From Linnemannia schmuckeri (lineage: Eukaryota; Mortierellomycota; Mortierellomycetes; Mortierellales; Mortierellaceae), in NCBI GenBank assembly GCA_029449235.1, contig JANATG010000001.1:2914001-2978000 (forward strand): a stretch of 64,000 nucleotides of DNA. Reading direction: 5' to 3'. The position numbers and the translations under genes are program-made. The notes beneath the pieces are model-generated. The model searched no databases and was not told where the DNA came from. It saw nothing but the letters and a program-made list of their open reading frames with translations. Position 1 is the stretch's first letter. Each line of letters opens with the position of its first letter. Positions 53,378 to 64,000 of this stretch are shown one piece after another.

Positions 53378-55612
53378 TTAAAAATCACGGAGCGTGATGA
53401 CCATCTCTGCGATTCTAAGCTCCTGAATCTCCAACATTTCCAGGACACCGTTCAGGGTCTCCAACTCCTTCTTCTCTGCAGCGTTGAGTAGCGAATCATC
53501 CGCCTTAACATCCGTCCGCTCACACTTGTTCAAGAGCACAGCTCGCTTTGCACGCTCCACAAACCTCCTCTGACGCAGATTGCCCATGGTATGATAGAGG
53601 CGATCCGTCAGTGTATCTGCAGCCCTGGGCAAAATAACCTCCCAAAGGTAGTACGTTCTTGAGGGTGTACGTTCCTTGGTCTTGGGCACCTCCTGCAAGT
53701 TCAACACGCCGAATGTGCACAGGGTTGTCAATTTCTCCCTAACATCCTTGACAGGCATCATCGAGAACCTCGAGATTTGCTTCTCCTCCAGCTTGCCCTT
53801 GTCTGCAAGCATGTTCATGATCCGGACATAAGGCGCTCCAAACCGGGCAGAGACAATACCCTGGATCAAGTTCTTCTTCAGGATCTGCGACGCCGTCTTG
53901 AGGTTGATGACGTATTGTCCGCTCCGTCCTGCATCCTTCTTCAAGATCTTCATGAGGTCATCTTCCAGAATCTGGACATACTTGTCGAGACATTCGTGAA
54001 TCTTGGGCTTGGTGTTGTTGGGTCCGAGATCTGAAGGGTCGAACTCGAGCGTGTCGATCAGATTGGTGTCCTTGGGGAGACTGTTGAGCAAGAGCATGAT
54101 GCTGACAGGCGACGAGTGCTCTTCCTTGCAGTTGATCATACGTTCCTCTGCCAAATTCATAATTGTTTGCATGATCATCTTTGCCGTTGGGTTCAGTCTG
54201 GCCTCATACAGGTTAGCGATTTGCTAATTTTAAACATTGAATGAAGGACGAGTCAGCAACAGGGGTTTCCATGAGTTCATATGCGACAATAGCATAGAAG
54301 AGGGTTGGTTCGTACAATCGTTCAAGTACTTACCACGTTTCTCCATCTAATGATAAAGCGGTCAAAGTTGACCTTGAAATAGACATCCGTTTCAACCTCT
54401 TCGACAATCACGAGGTCCTCATCTGTCAACAATCTTTGGCGCTTGTCTCCGTAGCCGTCGTCCATGGTATCAAGTCTACGTTTCTACGGTCAGTCGTAAA
54501 TGCAAAATATAAACTTATTAGACCATTAGTTCCGTAAGGCATGCGCTTAACACAAAGAATAAGATAAGATCATTCCAAGTTACACATACCAGCCCGACAA
54601 TTGTGGCATTTTGCTCCGCCTGCTTCTGTGCCCCGAGAACCTTGCGAATGGAAGCCAATTCTGCTGCGGTAGGTGGCAAAGTCATTTTATCTGTTTCCCG
54701 CTTCTCCTCTGCCATGTCCTTGTCAGCTGCCGTCAATGAGTCAGAGGGTCGAACCGCAATTAAACACTTCTCCTTGACCATCCTTGTGAAAGCTTTGTTC
54801 AGCGATTGAGTGCCTATTTTCAAGTAACATTTTGACAGCAACAATTAGTTAGTATCACTTTCCCTCAACCTCCTGGGAAATGATATCGAAAAGGTTGTGC
54901 AAAATGAGTATCCAGCTCCGTCGCCTTTACGTTGAGTGGTGGTCTTTCCTGGGGCAACACCGCTAGTCTTCAAGACGTCGGCGACGCAGTCCGTGATGGT
55001 CAGCTTTCCATGAGTCAGCAAAGATTGGGTGATGAGTGCTCCATCGCGCTCAAACCACTCCTGCGAAGAATGCAAGACCTTGGGGATCAAGACTCTGTGC
55101 AAGAGTTCTGGTCGGTTGATCTCATAGTAGGTAACGATCCTGGTTTTTTCTTGACTCTCTGCATAGACTGCCAGGTTGTGTTGGATCAGGACAAAGAGGC
55201 ACTCGCGCACTTGACGAGGCTTCAATGCTGTAAAATTGGCGATCAGGCCGACGGGCATGCGTCCCTTCCTGATGAGAACATTGGCTACTTTCTAATACAT
55301 GTTCAAAGGAAGTGGATATGGTCCGTTAGCGATCGAAGCGTCAACTAAGTCATGCTTGCTTTGGCGGAGTAAGGTGCCTTACCTCGACGATAGGTCCAAA
55401 GTGCTCCCTGACAATAAGGCGACACAGTCGGTTTTCTACCCATGGTTAAGGTGATAAGACAACAGCAAGTGTGAGTGAGAAAGTTCATCTGTGCACACGC
55501 GTCCCTTGTTCCTCGGTTTGCTCCATCAGCGTCGTTCGTTGCGTTTCATTGTCGCGACGACGCCACCAGTTCCCAACGAGTGATGTGTTGGTGTATTACC
55601 GTGAGTGCTCAT
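53378..55612 (-). CDS. RPC82: RNA polymerase III subunit RPC82 (POLR3C/RPC3)
   Basis: Six minus-strand exons (55600-55612, 55383-55435, 54931-55291, 54590-54813, 54334-54483, 53378-54223) join in frame to 548 residues, between human (534) and yeast (654) lengths. A tiny 13-nt first exon is required to give MSTHENRLCRLIVREHFGPIVE, the normal family start. Winged-helix segments follow: VLIRKGRMPVGLIANFTAL, VRECLFVLIQHNLAVY, TRIVTYYEINRPELLHRVLI, GALITQSLLTHGKLTI, then TDVYFKVNFDRF and YEARLNPTAKMIMQTIM, and in the last exon PYVRIMNMLADKGKLEEKQI and FVERAKRAVLLNKCERTD. The third intron donor (C|GTAAAG, 54930) is the least certain boundary. RPC82 with RPC34 and RPC31 forms the initiation subcomplex of Pol III, in the nucleus. 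Confidence 0.9.
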
Positions 55613-55983
55613 TCTGTCGTTATGGTCGATGAATGGTCGCTGTTTTCTTGCTGAGCCCGATGTCGGTTCTTCTCTTCCAACAGAAAAACAAAAAGAAAGT
55701 GCTGTTATGAAAAGAAAAAGAGAAAGTAACAAAAGTAGACCCCTTCAACCCAATGCTTGAACGACAAAAGAAAAAGAAAAAAGAAGTGAGCCGCAGAAAC
55801 GCAGTCCATTTTTTGTTTAGCAATATCAAAGCCACCACTAGCATCACACCTTTTGTTCCTTGGAAAATGTAAAAATCGCACTTTGCCTAGTCGACGCGCT
55901 TTTGATCTTGTTAATTGATATCAACGACAATGACAATAATAGCAATACTGTCATTCGTTGAAAGGACTACGCTGAGGGCAACT
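55613..55983. other. Spacer between RPC82 start and TAF7 end
   Basis: Both genes are on the minus strand; this is the RPC82 promoter and the TAF7 3' region. No gene seen. Confidence 0.5.
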
Positions 55984-56401
55984 TTATTTGTTTTTGGACT
56001 TGCCACGGGCTTCCTCAAGCTGCGCCTTCTTGAGCTCAAGCTCCTTGCGAAGCTGCTCCACAATAAGATTGAAACGTTTCTATTTGACGCCAATGCAGAC
56101 AAAAGAAGAAAAAGAAGCCAAAATAAAGAAATATCTATTAAGCACTGTCTCACATAATACTCAGCTGCAACATATCCTATTGACAGAGACGTCTGAACCC
56201 TTACCTTCAAAATCTCGTTGGGCGCCGATTGGAGCTTCTCCTCGTTCTCTTGAACCTTGCTGTCCAGTTCCTTGATCTCGTCCTTCAGCAACTTCTCCAC
56301 CTGTGCCTTCTCCTTGTCGTCTTCGTCGTCATCTTCGTCGTCCTCGTCCGACCCACTGTCTTCATCATCGTCATCGTCTTCTTCTTCTTCTTCCTCTTCA
56401 T

Positions 56402-56432
<31 letters not shown>

Positions 56433-58179
56433 GTTTTGAGCCTTGCTCTTGCCTTTGTCAGTTTGGTTGGCAGTGCCTGAGGCGCCTCCAGCAGATCTCG
56501 CAAACGACACTGACGGCATTCCTGTGACAGTTGTATGGTTACCGCTGGCACTTCTGATCTCTCCCAGTCCAGACAATCTGCCTGCGCCACCAATGACTGC
56601 TGCTGCTGGTGCGCCGCTTTTGTGCAAACTGCTTTGTTGAGGAGCTGCATGGCTGGTGTGGCTTCCAGAAAGTCCTGAAGGTTGCGCGGTAGGTTTGCGC
56701 TCTTGTGGCTGGGGCGTTCCGCCTTCCTCGTCTGTGGCATTCTCTCCGCCACCAATTTCTCGTTCAAGTTCTGCCAACAGGTCCTTTTCATACTCGTCAT
56801 CCTCTTCGTCTTCATCGTCCTCTTCTTCCTCGTCCATATCCATCATCTCACCATCACCATCATCCATATCCAAATCACTCTGGGCGCCTTCAGGAGCTGG
56901 TGTTGCGCCATCGTCCGAGTCAAATCTGTCCATGCCATCGACCTGTTCTCGAATCTCATACACAACCTCTTCTGCTTGTGCATCCTCTTGGAGCAAACGT
57001 TCGATCTCGGCTTCTACACCTTCCACTGCCTAGTTGATTGTGAGAAGGTAAATCATTAGTGTCCAGTATATATCATGTCAGTTCTTGAGCTTCAAAAATG
57101 CACATCTTACTTGTACATACTACTTTAGACACGCGTTTCCTGAAGCGACGCTTTCGAACGTTCTTCAGTGGATTCGTCAGACCATCCGGCCAAATGTACT
57201 CGCTTGGCTTCAATGGTGGCAATGTTGGAGCAGGCATTGCTTCTGAGGCTGAATCGCGTGATCCTGATCCAGGCTCCGTTTTGATTACTTTCTCCACTGG
57301 GGTCTCATCCACGATCAGCATCTGCGAGATATCCGCAATCTTGTACATCTGCTTCCCGTTCAGCGTCTTTTGTGCCTCGATGATTGTAGGAAGGTCGACC
57401 AGCTTTGTCGGAAAGTCCACACCCTCGAAGGTAAATGTTCCTCGCCGCGAATCTGTCAAGTTAGAGTAAAGGGCGGGAGTTTGTTAAATGATAAATTCAG
57501 CAACGCCAAAGCGTGTAGTGTCAACGCGTTTCCTTTGTTTTATTGACCAATAGTTACCTGTAAACTTGAGCTTCACAGATTCATCAACCTCGCGTGCAAT
57601 GACCTTTTCACGAAACCGATCCAGCATCTCCCCTGGAGGCAGGCGCAGGATAAACTGTTCCTCAATGCTCACCTCGGGCTCGTCCTCGTTGTCATCATCA
57701 GAGTCCTTGCCACCCTTGTCGTCATCGTCGTCAGGACCGAATGATGAGCCTGCTCTGCCTCCTCGACCACCTCCTCGGCCTCCTCGTTTGCTGGATCCGC
57801 CTCCGCCACCGCCTCCTCCACCTGCCTTTTTATAAGGACCCTTGGGTCGTCCAGACTTTGCTGCGCCCATAGCTGCACCGGCAGCGGCAGCTGCTGCAAG
57901 TTGTTTCCGAGGTGCAGTTCCGACAGGCGTTGTGGTAATGGGTATGGTTGACTGTTGATGGTGAGGCAGTATGCTAGAGGAAGACCCAGCAAATGGAGAG
58001 GTGTTGCTGCCCTGTATTGACATTCCTGCTGTTGCTTGTGTCATGGATGATGTGTTTGTGTTTCCTGCTAAGCCTGATGGCCGTGATGCGCCTGAGAGAG
58101 TGCCGATGGGCTGAGGGTAGACACCTACAGGGAACCCTGACCCTGATCCTCCTGCGCCACTTGGTGTTCCTGGATACAT
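55984..58179 (-). CDS. TAF7: TFIID subunit TAF7
   Basis: Minus-strand exons 57558-58179, 57121-57452, 56205-57029 and 55984-56079 join in consistent phases to 624 residues, longer than human TAF7. The first 190 residues are Gly/Ser/Pro-rich with an RGG-like stretch and a poly-Gly tract. The conserved TAF7 domain follows: EEQFILRLPPGEMLDRFREK, LKFT-DSRRGTFTFEGVDFPTKLVDLPTIIEAQKT, MYKIADISQMLIVDE, and WPDGLTNPLKNVRKRRFRKR, with AVEGVEAEIERLL after the second intron. Long Asp/Glu runs and a Ser/Gly-rich stretch fill the C-terminal half, and the last exon encodes a coiled coil (NLIVEQLRKELELKKAQLEE). TAF7 binds and restrains TAF1 in TFIID until initiation. The upstream open frame lacks an ATG, so the start at 58179 is the only choice. 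Confidence 0.92.
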
Positions 58180-58313
58180 GCGTGTGCAGTCAAGAGTGAG
58201 CAATGAGAGTGGTTTGAAAGAAACTACCCTATTTATGTATTTTTGAACAAGTGACCGCCTTTGTTAAAGTTTTGGCATTTTTTTATTTCGTTTAGGGGGG
58301 ACAAATCGTTCCA

Positions 58314-60188
58314 TTAAGCGTAATACTGGAGGCTGGTCTTTTTCTTGGCCTGCACCTCTGCGATACCCATCAGGTAGTCGTCGTGGTTGAGCTGGTTGGC
58401 GCCACGACGGAGGGCAAGCATACCGGCCTCAACGCAAATAGCCTTGCACTGCGCACCGTTGAACTCGTCACAGCTGCGCGCCAACTCGGCCCAGTTGACA
58501 TCCTCCGAGACATTCATCTTTCGACTGTGAATTCTCAAGATATCTGCACGAGCCTCCTCGTTGGGGATTGGGAATTCAATCTTGCGATCCAAACGACCAG
58601 AGCGAAGCAGCGCAGGATCCAGAATATCAATACGATTCGTTGCAGCGATAACCTATTTCATCCATTTTGAGTAAATACACAAGACAATGCATTAAGAACT
58701 GCACTCCAAATTTGATAATGGATTCCTTTCTTTAAACTGCCAAAAGAACAATGCGTTTACCTTAATGCCGTCGTCACTGCTAAAACCGTCCAGTTGGTTC
58801 AGTAACTCCAACATAGTTCTTTGAACTTCACGATCTCCGGTCTTGTCACTGTCGAAACGCTTTGTTCCAATGGCATCCAACTCGTCGATAAAGATGATGG
58901 TGGGCTTCTTGGCCTTGGCTAAATCAAAAGCATCGCGCACCATCTTGGCGCCGTCTCCGATAAACATCTGAACCAGGGAGGTAGCAGCGAGTTTGAGGTA
59001 TGTGGCGTTGGTTTGGGCAGCGCAAGCACGGGCCAGCAGAGTCTTTCCGGTACCAGGAGGTCCATACATCAACACACCCTTGGGAGGCTTAATACCCAAG
59101 TTCTTGAAGCGCTCTGCGTGCGTCATGGGGAGAACAATGGCCTCCACCAATTCCTCGATCTGCTTGTTCAGTCCTCCGATATCATTGTAGTGCTCTGTGG
59201 GCTTCTCATCGACCTCCATAGCCTTGACGCGAGAGTCGTACCTATCATCATTGAGAAAGTGAATATGACATTAGTCGAGCTCCTTCAAGCATTCTTGTGA
59301 ACGTGCACCTCGTGAACCCCAATTTCTGACTGGCGAGGACATACTCTGTGGGGAGGGTATCGAGAATCAAAAAGCTGTCCTTGTTGACTCCAATGAGGTC
59401 GCCAGGCTTCAAGGTCGCAGGATCGACCAATCCAATCAAGGGCAAGAAGATTGTCTAAATGCAATAAACAACAAGTGGCAAAGGTGTCAATATAAGATGC
59501 TCTATGATCTCGGTCAAATAAAGCCTTTGCTCGCTGAGCTGTAATGATCTTGTGGTATACCTGTCTGGTAGAGGTCTTGATGACAGCGCACTTGCCCTTC
59601 CTGTTGGCATCCAGGTCCATAGCGGCACCATCCTCGTCCTCCTCGTCCTCTGGATCGATATCGAGCAACTAATTTAGTGAAAGCAATCGGCGTTTTATCC
59701 TTGTTAGCGAATAACATAGAACAACGCGCACGCAAGATACGCAAGCTATAAGCAACGCGCGCTTCAAGATCAGATCGCGCTCTTGTACGCCTTCGGTTTA
59801 CCTCAACAACGTTGCCAACCAAGTATGGCAGCTGCTTGTTCAACTTGATCTTGTCCTTGTTTTCCTTGATCTTCTCTTTCATTGACAGCTGCTCGTACGC
59901 CAGGCGCTTATTCTCGCTCTTCATGACCTGCAAGAATACAACGTAGAGAAGTATTTGAGTGAGTGGGTTGCTTAGCCCTAAAAACGGTATGCATGAATAG
60001 CAGGTCTATGAAATCCTCCAAGCACAAGAGTCGGCCAAGTAGGTAGACTATATGCTCACCTTGATGTCGTTATCCAAGAGTCGTGTCCTGTTGACGATTT
60101 CTTCCGTGTTGGCCTTCAAGATGTCTGCTCCAAGGACTTCCTCCTCTGGGGTTGTTTCCCAAAGGGACTTGTCTTCAAGGGTGGTCAT
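58314..60188 (-). CDS. RPT5: 26S proteasome regulatory ATPase RPT5 (PSMC3)
   Basis: Six minus-strand exons (60060-60188, 59802-59927, 59561-59668, 59345-59454, 58761-59241, 58314-58652) join in frame to 430 residues (human about 439). The coiled coil and OB domain (EDKSLWETTPEEEV, NKQLPYLVGNVVELLDIDP, KCAVIKTSTRQTIFLPLIGL) precede the AAA+ ATPase: Walker A GPPGTGKT, Walker B IIFIDELDAIGTKR, DREVQRTMLELLNQLDGF, and arginine-finger region RIDILDPALLRSGRLDRK. The chain ends in YYA, the HbYX tail that opens the 20S gate, which identifies RPT5 rather than another RPT. The fourth intron uses the GTATGT donor at 59344, which gives TLPTEYDSRVKAM; a later donor would insert eleven extra residues. An Asp/Glu insertion (PEDEEDEDG) lies in the OB region. 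Confidence 0.95.
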
Positions 60189-60530
60189 GGCGTTATATGT
60201 GTGAGTGTTGTTTGCTTCTGCTGTTGTTGTGTTGGTCGTTGTTGCTGTTGCTGCTGTCCACTGAGTAGTCGATTGGTGTTGTTGTCACTTGTTTTTTCAG
60301 TGGGCGAATGGAGTTGGGTTCAAAAGATGAGTGAAGAGAGTTGCGTGGTGTGCAATGCGCGTTCTTTTTGTGGCAGCCGTGGTTTGCATATGGGTTACGC
60401 ACTTCTGCTCTGCAGGAGGCAAAGCAATTCCCACGTGACTTTGCGATGACGTCACATTAAACAGCCAAAGGCGGGTATGAAAAGGACAACCATCTTGGCC
60501 TAAGCACCGACACACAGGAGGATTGACACC
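60189..60530. promoter_or_regulatory. Divergent promoter of RPT5 and URM1
   Basis: 342 bp between two starts. It contains a palindromic TGACGTCA (60447-60454), the ATF/CREB site, and a CACGTG E-box (60432-60437) 9 bp before it. Both could bind bZIP or bHLH factors. Nothing resembling the yeast proteasome element GGTGGCAAA was found. CT-rich and GTT-rich leader sequence marks the RPT5 side. Confidence 0.5.
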
Positions 60531-61108
60531 ATGAGCCAAAACGACGCTACCCTGAGGATCGAGCTGCAGTTCAGGTACCCAGCAAGGACAAAGGAAGCAC
60601 AGTTACCATGAACACCCATGGCGCTCAAGCAAGATCGTTTCTGACCCAGTAGTAATTTGCTTCTGATCCTTTCTCGGAAATAGTGGCGGTATGGAGCTGT
60701 TGTTCGACAACCAAAAGACAATCCATGCTAAAGTCCCTGCCTACTTCCCTCTGGAGGCCTCAGCAGAAAACAAGCGCGCTGCCACGATCCGGGATTTGAT
60801 TTCTTGGACAGCAAGCAATCTTCTCAAGGAGCGGCCAGAACTTTTTATCGGAACCGACGGATCAGTGTAAGTGTCATGAGAGGAAGCACCATATGATCTA
60901 TCTTTTAGGGCTATCATGTCATAAAAGGAAAAGATTTTTATTGGAAAATAATATGAGATTCTTTGATGTGACATACTCTCTCATCAATAGGCGGTCAGGA
61001 ATTCTCGTTCTGGTGAATGGTGCTGATTGGGAGTTGGAGGGCGAACTGGAATATGAGCTGGAGGATAGGGATGAGATTGTTTTTATCTCGACATTGCACG
61101 GAGGCTGA
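60531..61108 (+). CDS. URM1: Ubiquitin-related modifier URM1 (sulfur carrier)
   Basis: Exons 60531-60574, 60684-60866 and 60991-61108 join in frame to 114 residues. The protein has the URM1 beta-grasp landmarks: LQFSGGMELLFDNQKT at the N terminus, TIRDLISWTASNLLKERPELFI in the middle, RSGILVLVNGADWELEGELEYEL and finally DEIVFISTLHGG ending exactly at the Gly-Gly that is activated by UBA4. URM1 thiocarboxylate gives sulfur to NCS6/CTU1-NCS2/CTU2 for wobble-uridine thiolation and can also be attached to proteins under oxidative stress. The first intron falls within the GG-ME turn after LQFS. It is divergent from RPT5. NCS6 is also in this window (11157-12797). Confidence 0.95.
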
Positions 61109-63938
61109 TCTGGAGGAGTGAGATTTTTGACGATCTCAATAGTGTGTCGCCGCCGTTGCTCAGCACCTACGGCAGCAAAGTGCCGAATTCAATTGACACG
61201 CCACACCTACGAGAAACAGCAGACCACGATACTTGCTGTGGTTTTTAGGCGACAGGCGGCATTGGCATGGACACCACATATTGAAATGAAAAGACAGGAA
61301 TAAACCTTCTTTTTCATTCCCGGACTTTACGATTGCGTTCCTTGTCAATGCGATAGAGACAGGGCCTTTGTCTAACTTGTGAGTCTAGTAAATATATCCG
61401 CTCTTTCTTCAAAAATATATATATACGATGGTGCATAAAATAGAAATCGTTTGGAGTTGCGCATAGAAAATACCAGCGATAAGAACAAACAAAATCTCGC
61501 GCGCGTGAAAATCACAATAATGACAGGCATAAAAACCATCAGAACAAACTTAATGGGTATAGAATCTATACAAATTGGACAAATGAAGTTGCACAGCTTC
61601 AACAATGTGTGATTTTTGTGACAGTCGATATTATTAATCGTAGCAGAGCGCTTAACTGAGAGCATGGAAGAACAACGTACACGTAGGATGACCAAACCAC
61701 ACGTACAAAAAGAGGCATTGAGAGAGAAGATAAAGGAGGATGCCTTGATGTTGCTGCCTTTGCTTGAAAAAGTGTCAACTTTCTCTTGCGAGATGGATAG
61801 ATGGGTAGCACGCCATTCTTAGACAAAAAGAGACAATGATAATAGTGCGCGAGTCAGTCGCGTATTCAATCGCAGCCAATCAAATTCCTTCTGTGTAACC
61901 CATCTCAGAGAACAAACCTTAATGCTGAGTCCTTTATTTTTTTTTATTTTGAACGAACAAGGAGAAAAACAAGTTGTAAAGAGAGGTGAGTCCGGGCCTG
62001 GTTTGCTTTCTGTTTCTTTGCTACATCCCTCTCTATAAAATATCTACCAGACCATGGGATGCCAACTTTCAATGGCCATCCACAACTGCTTGGTTCGCAA
62101 GTAGATCTTTTTGACAGACTCCTAGGAAATCAGTCCAATTCCTGCAACACCTTAACAGGCGATGATCACAGTCCTATGGTTAGACTTTAAACTAAATCGA
62201 TCAACATTGGATGGGCAAGGACAACAACATGCAATCCTGTGATGCTTAAAGAGAGTTTAAAAGTTCTTCTCAGAACTGAAGAGGGAAGACCGGCCTGGGT
62301 TATTGTCACATTGATAGTAAAGACTGACAAGCAAAAATAATAAAAAAACGTGCCAACCTTTAGACTCAAACAAAAATACGGCCTCATGACTGCAAAGTAT
62401 CCCTGAGGAATACCTTTGAAATGCTTGAATAAATGGAGGGAAAGCTGCGAGAGATTGCGGAGGACAGGTCCTTTCAACTGTCTTAAATGACGATGTGAGC
62501 CGGATGCAAAATACAGGGGGCAAAAGTGAGAGGGGGTTGAAGGGTAGGAAGGATTAGAAGCACGGGCAGACGAAGGCATCGATTTGATTTGACATCAGCC
62601 ATAACGGCTTCGTTATAAGTAAGCAAACGCTGCTTGTCTGGCCCAATTATCCATTATCACTAGCGTAGTCTGCATGCAGAACCTGTGAAAAATGTGACCC
62701 GATCGACAGGGACAGACAGACAGGCACTCAGCAGCAGGCGAAGAGAGAAGAGAAGGTGGACGGAGGAGGATGGGTGGGATGAGGTCCAAACACAGTTTGA
62801 CTTGACCCAAACACAGTTTGGTACAAGGAAAAAAATATAAGATGCTCAGCAGGATTGATTTACCCTGCCTTCGTGTCCAACAAAACAAACAAAAACGACA
62901 CTTCTACCGTACTCTCTCTCTCGTTTCTATTTCAATACTACTCCGTCCAGTTTGAGCTCTCACCTTGCGTTCATTTGATCTCTCCGTTATTTTCCCTGGC
63001 ATCCATTCGTACTCGCTTCTGACTCTCTTTTTTTTTCTTGTTTTGAGCTGATTTTTTTTTTTATTTTATTTTTTTTTTAACCTTGCAATTTGATAGCGAT
63101 TTGTAACAGGATTATTTGTGGTAAGGCGAAACAACTCGCGGCCTTGGACTCGTTATCAATAATCGGTTTGACAGCTCCTACTTTGATCAAAAAAGGAGGT
63201 TAGTTTCAATAAAGTCGATGTTCACTCCCTTCCTTTTTTTGCTTTAAGACCAAGAGTGCAAAAGCTAGTTATGAGAAATGAACAAAAGAAGATATAAAAA
63301 ATTTGCTCGCGACTGATATGAGTAAGAAGAGGAGAACCAAAGGACTGATTCAAGTCGGATGTGAAACTTAGAAACGGATTTTTTTGGCACGAGGAGATCG
63401 ATCCAATCCGGTCCCTGACTGGCTTCAATGACCATCGGATTATATGAAATATGTGGCCTCTGAGAAGAAAACACCAAAGGAACGCGGCAAAAAAAAAAAA
63501 AAAAAAAAAGAAGAAAGAAGACCCAGGAGTGAAATACATAAACAAAAAAAAAGTCTGAAAGAAAGTCATTATGGTCAAAGAGAATGAAGAGGAAAAAGAC
63601 GAGGATGGCGAGGCATGCAAGGCCAAACCGTATTTTGAGATGCTCTCATCCCAATTGATTCAGTCCAATCCACCTCATCCCTCATCATCCATCGCCGCAT
63701 CTAACCCGCTGGCCAGAAAGCAGGAAACAAAAAAATGCTGGGTGTACATAGACTCTCAAAAACAAATAAGCCCCTGTGTCCTCTCCTTTTTTGTTCTTGT
63801 GCCTGCCATTGAGGAAAGAGGCCTGACATCCCATCGACCGAAAGGGAACTCTAAACCAGCTGAACAACCAATCCCAAGTTAGTCCATTATTGCTCACCCT
63901 TCTTCGCCGAAAGGAGATACCGAAATGAATTCAGTCTT
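61109..63938. other. 2.8 kb spacer with no recognisable gene
   Basis: The 5' part holds the URM1 3' region. T-rich and A-rich runs occur at 61938-61955, 63050-63080 and 63490-63509, and a CT-rich leader-like stretch at 62915-63060. Open frames up to 134 codons read these tracts and resemble no protein I know. The + strand frame at 63571-63882 begins with a plausible acidic start but has no support. Confidence 0.5.
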
Positions 63939-64000
63939 CTACCACTCCTCCTGCTGTTGCTGTTGCGGAAAGTAGAATTGTCCTTGACTGTTTTCTTTCT
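63939..64000 (-). CDS. Possible C-terminal end of a gene cut by the right edge
   Basis: Entering the window on the minus strand, one frame reads GQFYFPQQQQQEEW followed by TAG at 63939-63941. The sequence is short and low-complexity, but Gln-rich C termini are common and the other two frames look less protein-like. It could be coincidence. Confidence 0.25.
   Translation of the reverse strand, partial: KENSQGQFYFPQQQQQEEW

Noticed and set aside
56257..56439. Poly-Ser open frame antisense to TAF7
   Set aside because: It is a shadow of the Asp/Glu codons of TAF7 on the other strand.
59248..59344. RPT5 exon 4 read through to a later donor, adding about eleven residues
   Set aside because: The GTATGT donor at 59344 has better consensus and gives the conserved TLPTEYDSRVKAM junction.
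63571..63882. 103-codon open frame starting MVKENEEE
   Set aside because: No homology, no splice support, and the latter half resembles non-coding sequence. It could be a first exon of a gene beyond the window, which cannot be tested here.
1..64000. Transposons, CRISPR arrays, biosynthetic cluster
   Set aside because: No transposase, reverse transcriptase, terminal repeats, repeat-spacer array or core biosynthetic enzyme was recognised.

Overview
The window is nuclear DNA from a filamentous fungus. Genes are split by short GT-AG introns (mostly about 45-140 nt), spacers carry long homopolymer and pyrimidine tracts, and the conserved genes are eukaryotic core genes. Multicopy F-box/leucine-rich genes, a family with a CECG...HEGYEL core and DUF4246-like copies point, from memory and unchecked, to an early-diverging fungus of the Mortierella group. 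That placement is inference.

Region 1 (1-15.4 kb): three loci of a small Ser/Arg-rich family or look-alikes (824-1666; pseudogene 4040-4714; 6661-7149), a fumarylacetoacetase-fold enzyme, complex I subunit NDUFB8, a CCCH zinc-finger protein divergent from the tRNA thiolase NCS6/CTU1, and the mitochondrial Obg GTPase MTG2.

Region 2 (15.4-31.7 kb) is accessory. A block of [F-box gene on -, large LRR-like gene on +, F-box gene on -] occurs twice in tandem, with complementary decay. In the first block the LRR-like gene is open and both F-box genes are broken. In the second the upstream F-box gene is open and the LRR-like gene and the downstream F-box copy are broken. An intact F-box gene on the + strand closes the region.

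Region 3 (31.7-46.8 kb): 4.3 kb without a recognisable gene (a degenerate minisatellite and a 1.1 kb pyrimidine-rich tract), then a secreted acidic protein, ERV1 with a Gly-Ala insert, an inositol polyphosphate multikinase, mitochondrial ribosomal protein mL44, and an RNA 3'-phosphate cyclase flanked by two dead DUF4246-like genes.

Region 4 (47-64 kb): two more decayed F-box copies in tandem, then housekeeping genes: an ERI1-like exonuclease, Pol III subunit RPC82, TAF7, proteasome ATPase RPT5 and the sulfur carrier URM1. URM1 and NCS6 act in one pathway, tRNA wobble-uridine 2-thiolation, although they lie 48 kb apart. The last 2.9 kb is essentially non-coding, with a possible partial gene at the right edge.

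Exon boundaries were built by hand from frame, splice consensus and remembered family conservation. No search was run.
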